Shown: in pieces, positions 61,367 through 64,000 of the stretch
How positions within the stretch are numbered: position 1 is the first letter of the stretch
Layout of the letters: each line of letters begins with the position of its first letter
Source of the DNA: Acetatifactor sp.
GTDB taxonomy: Bacteria; Bacillota; Clostridia; Lachnospirales; Lachnospiraceae
DNA: 64,000 nt
Assembly (NCBI GenBank): GCA_016290775.1
Contig: JAEEVF010000013.1
Coordinates: forward strand, 1-64,000
Reading direction: 5' to 3'
The notes under the pieces: model-generated
Seen by the model: only the letters and a program-made list of their open reading frames with translations
Told to the model about the DNA's origin: nothing
Databases searched by the model: none
Made by a program: the position numbers and the translations under genes

Positions 61367-61879
61367 ATGGATAAGGGTAAGATTGTATTTTTGAATGGCG
61401 TTACGAGTTCCGGAAAGACGACGATCGTAGAGGCGCTTCAGGAGCGCAGGGACGTGTTTTTCTATGTGGTCGCAAACGATCTGTTTCAGGAGATGGTGGG
61501 CGAGCAATACTTGCAGGAAAACTATTGGAAATATCTTTCCGAAGTGATCATCATGATGTATCACACGGCAAAGCTCTACTCCGACATGGGGAAGAACGTG
61601 CTGATCGACGGCATTCTTGTGGAGCGCGAGGAGCTAAGGCCCCATTATCAAAAGCTCATGGAGATCATGAAGGACAATCCGCTGGACATTGTTGAGGTGT
61701 ATTGCCCGCTGGAAATCTGCAAGCAGAGAAACATTGAGCGCGGAGATCGCTACGAGAGCCAGTCCGAGGAGCAGGCGGAGCTGATGAGCAAGGACATCAA
61801 GTATCGCATGCGCGTGGACACGAGCAAGTTCTCCGCGGAGGAATGCGCGGACATGATCGTGAAGACCTTGTTTGCGTAA
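61367..61879 (+). CDS. chloramphenicol phosphotransferase-like P-loop protein
   Basis: A 170-residue protein: GKIVFLNGVTSSGKTTIVEA matches the Walker A of CPT-like kinases, NVLIDGILVERE the central strand, and VEVYCPLEICKQRNIERGDR the lid region. CPT phosphorylates chloramphenicol; most relatives have unknown substrates, so the drug role is only a possibility. TTGGAGGTAAA precedes the ATG. The following spacer contains a 32-base direct repeat. Confidence 0.85.
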   Translation: MDKGKIVFLNGVTSSGKTTIVEALQERRDVFFYVVANDLFQEMVGEQYLQENYWKYLSEVIIMMYHTAKLYSDMGKNVLIDGILVEREELRPHYQKLMEIMKDNPLDIVEVYCPLEICKQRNIERGDRYESQSEEQAELMSKDIKYRMRVDTSKFSAEECADMIVKTLFA

Positions 61880-61890
61880 GTGCGACAAGG

Positions 61891-61988
61891 AAATCGCCAT
61901 GGCATATGCGTGCGAAATGAAGGGACCAGGGGCAAGAGCATCGGAGACCTTGAGGCAAATCGCCGTGGCATATGCGCGCGAAATGAAG
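61891..61988. repeat. 32-bp direct repeat in a small open frame
   Basis: Copies at 61891-61922 and 61957-61988 (core GCATATGCG then TGCGAAATGAAG) are 66 bases apart. A 39-codon frame from ATG 61899 to 62018 reads through both and yields two AYAxEMK units, but it has no ribosome binding site. It could be the decayed tail of a lost gene. Confidence 0.8.
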
Positions 61989-62047
61989 GAGAAGATCGCA
62001 AGCGTCATAAACAAATAAGAACGTAAGAAGTGAGGTTGGATGGAAGC

Positions 62048-63028
62048 ATGAAGAAGTTCGTCGCATTATTGATGGTAATGATCGTTTCCGCAGGGTTACT
62101 TTCGGGGTGCTCTGACACGGAGCCCGTGAAATCTGTGGATCCGACGGAAGTCATTGGGTCAACGGAGCCAGAGGAATCACCCTTGCCATTGGAACCCATT
62201 TACGTACGGGAGCTCGACAGCACGGTCCTGGCGAGGCAAGTTAAGGTTTTTATGGACCATCGGAGGGATTGGACCGTCTGGAGAGATGAGGCGGAAAAAT
62301 ATGATTCGGTTGCATATGGCCTGAATGACAGAGACCATGACGGGCGGACGGAGCTGATCATTGCATGCTGGGTTGGCAGTACGAATACTTATGACCTCAA
62401 AATTTACGAAATTGATGGGAATGGCGACGGTTACGAGCCGCAGGACGTGAATTACACGAAGGATCTTCCTGAAAATTATTGGGAAGGGTTTTACTACACT
62501 GAAAACAAAGCCGCAAGGCCCCGGACGCCGGTGGGTGATCTGGAAAACAGCGATCTCGAAAAAATATTGACGGATACCTATCTCGTTTTTGTGGGAAAGC
62601 TTAGCAATGAGGAATTCTATGAGAGGCATATTGCCTTGAACGGTGATCGCACCTGTGAGGAATTGCTGCAGGAATCCATTGGAACCTGGGGCCTTTGCAT
62701 GACGGACACGGAAGGGGACGTTACCTACTATGAGCCGGGCGATCCCTTTTATAAGACGCTGGTGGTTTCTGAGGATCGGACCATGACCTTGACGGAGGAC
62801 GCCGGCATGGATTCGGAGTATGTGATCAAGGTAAACCTCCTCGATCATGCGGACGGAATGCTGTTTGGAAATTTCGTTCCGAGCCCCGCCGACGGGAAAC
62901 TCTATGACAGTTTGCTTCTTTCGATCGTGGATCTGGACGTGGAAGGACGCCTCGTGATCACCATGGATTGCTGGAACGGATTAGAGTATCTCGCCGGCAG
63001 CAGCTGGTACTTCGAACGCGCGGAATAA
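62048..63028 (+). CDS. lipoprotein with Asp-rich calcium-loop-like motifs
   Basis: A 326-residue protein with a signal peptide ending in the lipobox LLSGC (lipidated Cys at about 21), so anchored outside the membrane. A short Pro/Glu/Thr linker follows. DRDHDGRTEL and DGNGDG at about 98-130 resemble EF-hand or dockerin calcium loops. The rest is not recognised. ATG 62048 is chosen over GTG 62030 because the signal peptide starts there; GGATGGAAGC lies ahead. A repeat copy begins two bases after its stop. Confidence 0.8.
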   Translation: MKKFVALLMVMIVSAGLLSGCSDTEPVKSVDPTEVIGSTEPEESPLPLEPIYVRELDSTVLARQVKVFMDHRRDWTVWRDEAEKYDSVAYGLNDRDHDGRTELIIACWVGSTNTYDLKIYEIDGNGDGYEPQDVNYTKDLPENYWEGFYYTENKAARPRTPVGDLENSDLEKILTDTYLVFVGKLSNEEFYERHIALNGDRTCEELLQESIGTWGLCMTDTEGDVTYYEPGDPFYKTLVVSEDRTMTLTEDAGMDSEYVIKVNLLDHADGMLFGNFVPSPADGKLYDSLLLSIVDLDVEGRLVITMDCWNGLEYLAGSSWYFERAE

Positions 63029-63029
63029 C

Positions 63030-63058
63030 ATGCCAATGGGGACGGTTCTTTTTGGCAC
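63030..63058 (+). repeat. 29-base dispersed repeat, copy 13 (+)
   Basis: Starts ATGCCA instead of GTGCCA, otherwise like copies 1 and 2. It starts two bases after the lipoprotein stop. Confidence 0.93.
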
Positions 63059-63093
63059 GTTTTGCAAGGGCGTGCGATGAGAAAGGTGAAAAC

Positions 63094-63122
63094 GTGCCAA
63101 AAAGAACCGTCCCCATTGGCAC
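63094..63122 (-). repeat. 29-base dispersed repeat, copy 14 (-)
   Basis: Pairs with copy 13 across 35 bases and ends 13 bases before the next ATG, directly before GTGGAGGAAGAAT. Confidence 0.95.
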
Positions 63123-63135
63123 GTGGAGGAAGAAT

Positions 63136-63585
63136 ATGAAAATTGAACTTAGGGAATTGACGGAAGAGAATCTGCAGGAATGCTGTAAGCTTAAGGTCGC
63201 GGAGGATCAAAAGCAGTATATTGATTCGAATGAGAACTCTTGGAATGCGGCAAAGGAAAATGCAGACGTGGCGCGGCCATTCGCAATTTATTGTGACGGG
63301 GAGATGGTGGGGTTTACCATGTTCGCGTTTGAGGAAGATTACGAAGATCCGAACGACAGGTATTGGCTTTGGAGGTTCATGATCGATGAATCCTTGCAGG
63401 GCAAGGGCTATGGAAAGGCGGCGCTTCAGGTGATCATTCAGTATTTCAAGGAGCATGGTGCAAATAACATTCGTCTGTCGACCAAGGAGACGAATGTCGG
63501 CGCGCTGTCGCTGTACCGCAGGGCCGGCTTTCGCGACACCGGTGAGATGAACGATGAAGAGATCGTGTTACAGATGGATTTCTGA
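63136..63585 (+). CDS. GNAT acetyltransferase, spermidine/BltD-like
   Basis: A 149-residue GNAT: IELRELTEENLQECCKLKVA, VGFTMFAFEEDYEDPNDRYW, LWRFMIDESLQGKGYGKAAL and STKETNVGALSLYRRAGFRD. The pattern is close to SpeG/BltD-type diamine or polyamine acetyltransferases, which is a family resemblance and not proof of substrate. GTGGAGGAAGAAT gives an excellent site for ATG 63136; the longer in-frame start at 62968 runs through two repeat copies and is rejected. Confidence 0.9.
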   Translation: MKIELRELTEENLQECCKLKVAEDQKQYIDSNENSWNAAKENADVARPFAIYCDGEMVGFTMFAFEEDYEDPNDRYWLWRFMIDESLQGKGYGKAALQVIIQYFKEHGANNIRLSTKETNVGALSLYRRAGFRDTGEMNDEEIVLQMDF

Positions 63586-63620
63586 GTGTATTGCTAGAGA
63601 ATATTGTGGGGGAAGAGTAG

Positions 63621-64000
63621 ATGGTTTTATCGGACGAAGGCAAGAGGGTTTCGAAGATCGACACGTACTTGAATTGTGCGGAGGTTTTTGCGTATCGGAG
63701 CACTTGTATCAAGCGAAAGTACGGCGCTGTGATCGTGAAGGATGACGCCGTCATTTCGACGGGATATAATGGAGCGCCCAGAGGGGAAGAGAATTGTTGC
63801 GACATAGGGTACTGCCCGAGGATCGAAAAAGGCTTGCATCAGGGGCAGGGCTACGAGCTTTGCCGCGCGGTACATGCTGAAGCTAATGCCCTGCTGAACT
63901 GTGCGAGGGAACAGACGATTAATGCGGATCTTTATCTGTCGGGCGTCAACCCGAACGATAATTCCGTCCACAAGGCCAAGCCGTGCCCGCTGTGCGCAAG
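63621..64000 (+). CDS. dCMP deaminase / ComEB-like zinc deaminase, partial
   Basis: The first 126 codons are visible; the gene runs off the window end. SKIDTYLNCAEVFAYRSTC, VISTGYNGAPRGEENC and CRAVHAEANALLNCA with the zinc His and catalytic Glu, and the start of the PCxxC zinc motif (PCPLC), identify the dCMP deaminase family, which makes dUMP for thymidylate synthesis. GGGGGAAGAGTAG precedes the ATG. It starts 35 bases after the GNAT gene. Confidence 0.9.
   Translation, partial: MVLSDEGKRVSKIDTYLNCAEVFAYRSTCIKRKYGAVIVKDDAVISTGYNGAPRGEENCCDIGYCPRIEKGLHQGQGYELCRAVHAEANALLNCAREQTINADLYLSGVNPNDNSVHKAKPCPLCA

Noticed and set aside
61899..62018. 39-codon frame through the 32-base direct repeat
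   Set aside because: No ribosome binding site and internal duplication; described as part of the repeat and not as a gene.
49093..63122. Integron cassette array with attC sites
   Set aside because: The repeats are only 29 bases, lack attC core sites such as RYYYAAC and the bulged bases, and no integrase gene is in the window. The cassette idea is kept only as a hypothesis about layout.

Overview
The window looks like chromosome from a Clostridia member of the Firmicutes, most likely Lachnospiraceae. Pointers are strong GGAGG-type ribosome binding sites, TTGACA/TATAAT promoters with 17-base spacers, a firmicute-style tad (Flp pilus) operon with a DUF5702 protein, an MBOAT/DHHW pair, a CE2 esterase, a VanW protein and a clostridial-type ABC-F protein. 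No rRNA, tRNA, phage, CRISPR array or transposase gene was recognised. The clear genes run on the + strand except a CE2 esterase (22.7-23.8 kb) and a LURP-one/membrane protein pair (41.8-42.9 kb).

Layout. 0-0.6 kb: non-coding, with short degenerate repeats. 0.6-6 kb: DUF4003 protein, an MBOAT O-acyltransferase with its DHHW partner, a HAD phosphatase and rsmA. 6-13 kb: a 1123-residue TPR/low-complexity/AAA-like protein, glgB and a serpin lipoprotein. 13.1-22.2 kb: a compact ten-gene tad operon, from prepilin peptidase through TadZ-like, TadA, a fused TadB-TadC, Flp pilin, DUF5702, TadE-like proteins and a second peptidase to an FHA protein. 22.3-29.1 kb: small YloV-tail-like protein, CE2 esterase, two-component system, tandem ACT protein, rRNA m5C methyltransferase and RluA-type pseudouridine synthase. 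29.1 kb: a 137-base palindromic element folding as a three-way junction. 29.3-41.6 kb: aldo/keto reductase, a degenerate GGDEF-EAL-GGDEF protein, GH43 enzyme, galK, VanW protein, AIR-synthase-like protein, Lrp regulator with aminotransferase, and trmL.

43-64 kb is an accessory region of mostly single-gene modules resembling antibiotic or small-molecule modification enzymes: eight GNAT genes (nine GNAT domains), four P-loop kinase domains, an aminoglycoside-phosphotransferase fold, a nucleotidyltransferase, two methyltransferases, an ABC-F protein, an isochorismatase-like hydrolase and TldD/TldE. The ABC-F gene has a full attenuator: consensus promoter, 23-codon leader ORF and intrinsic terminator.

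The most striking feature is a 29-base dispersed repeat, 14 copies, 12 of them between 49.1 and 63.1 kb. Copies fill the short spacers between accessory genes. Typically a + oriented copy follows a stop codon and a - oriented copy lies 13-25 bases before the next start, so the two can form one long hairpin, as in REP doublets (REPINs). Copies supply the stop codon of one gene, abut a truncated gene, and separate the ribosome binding site from the start of another.
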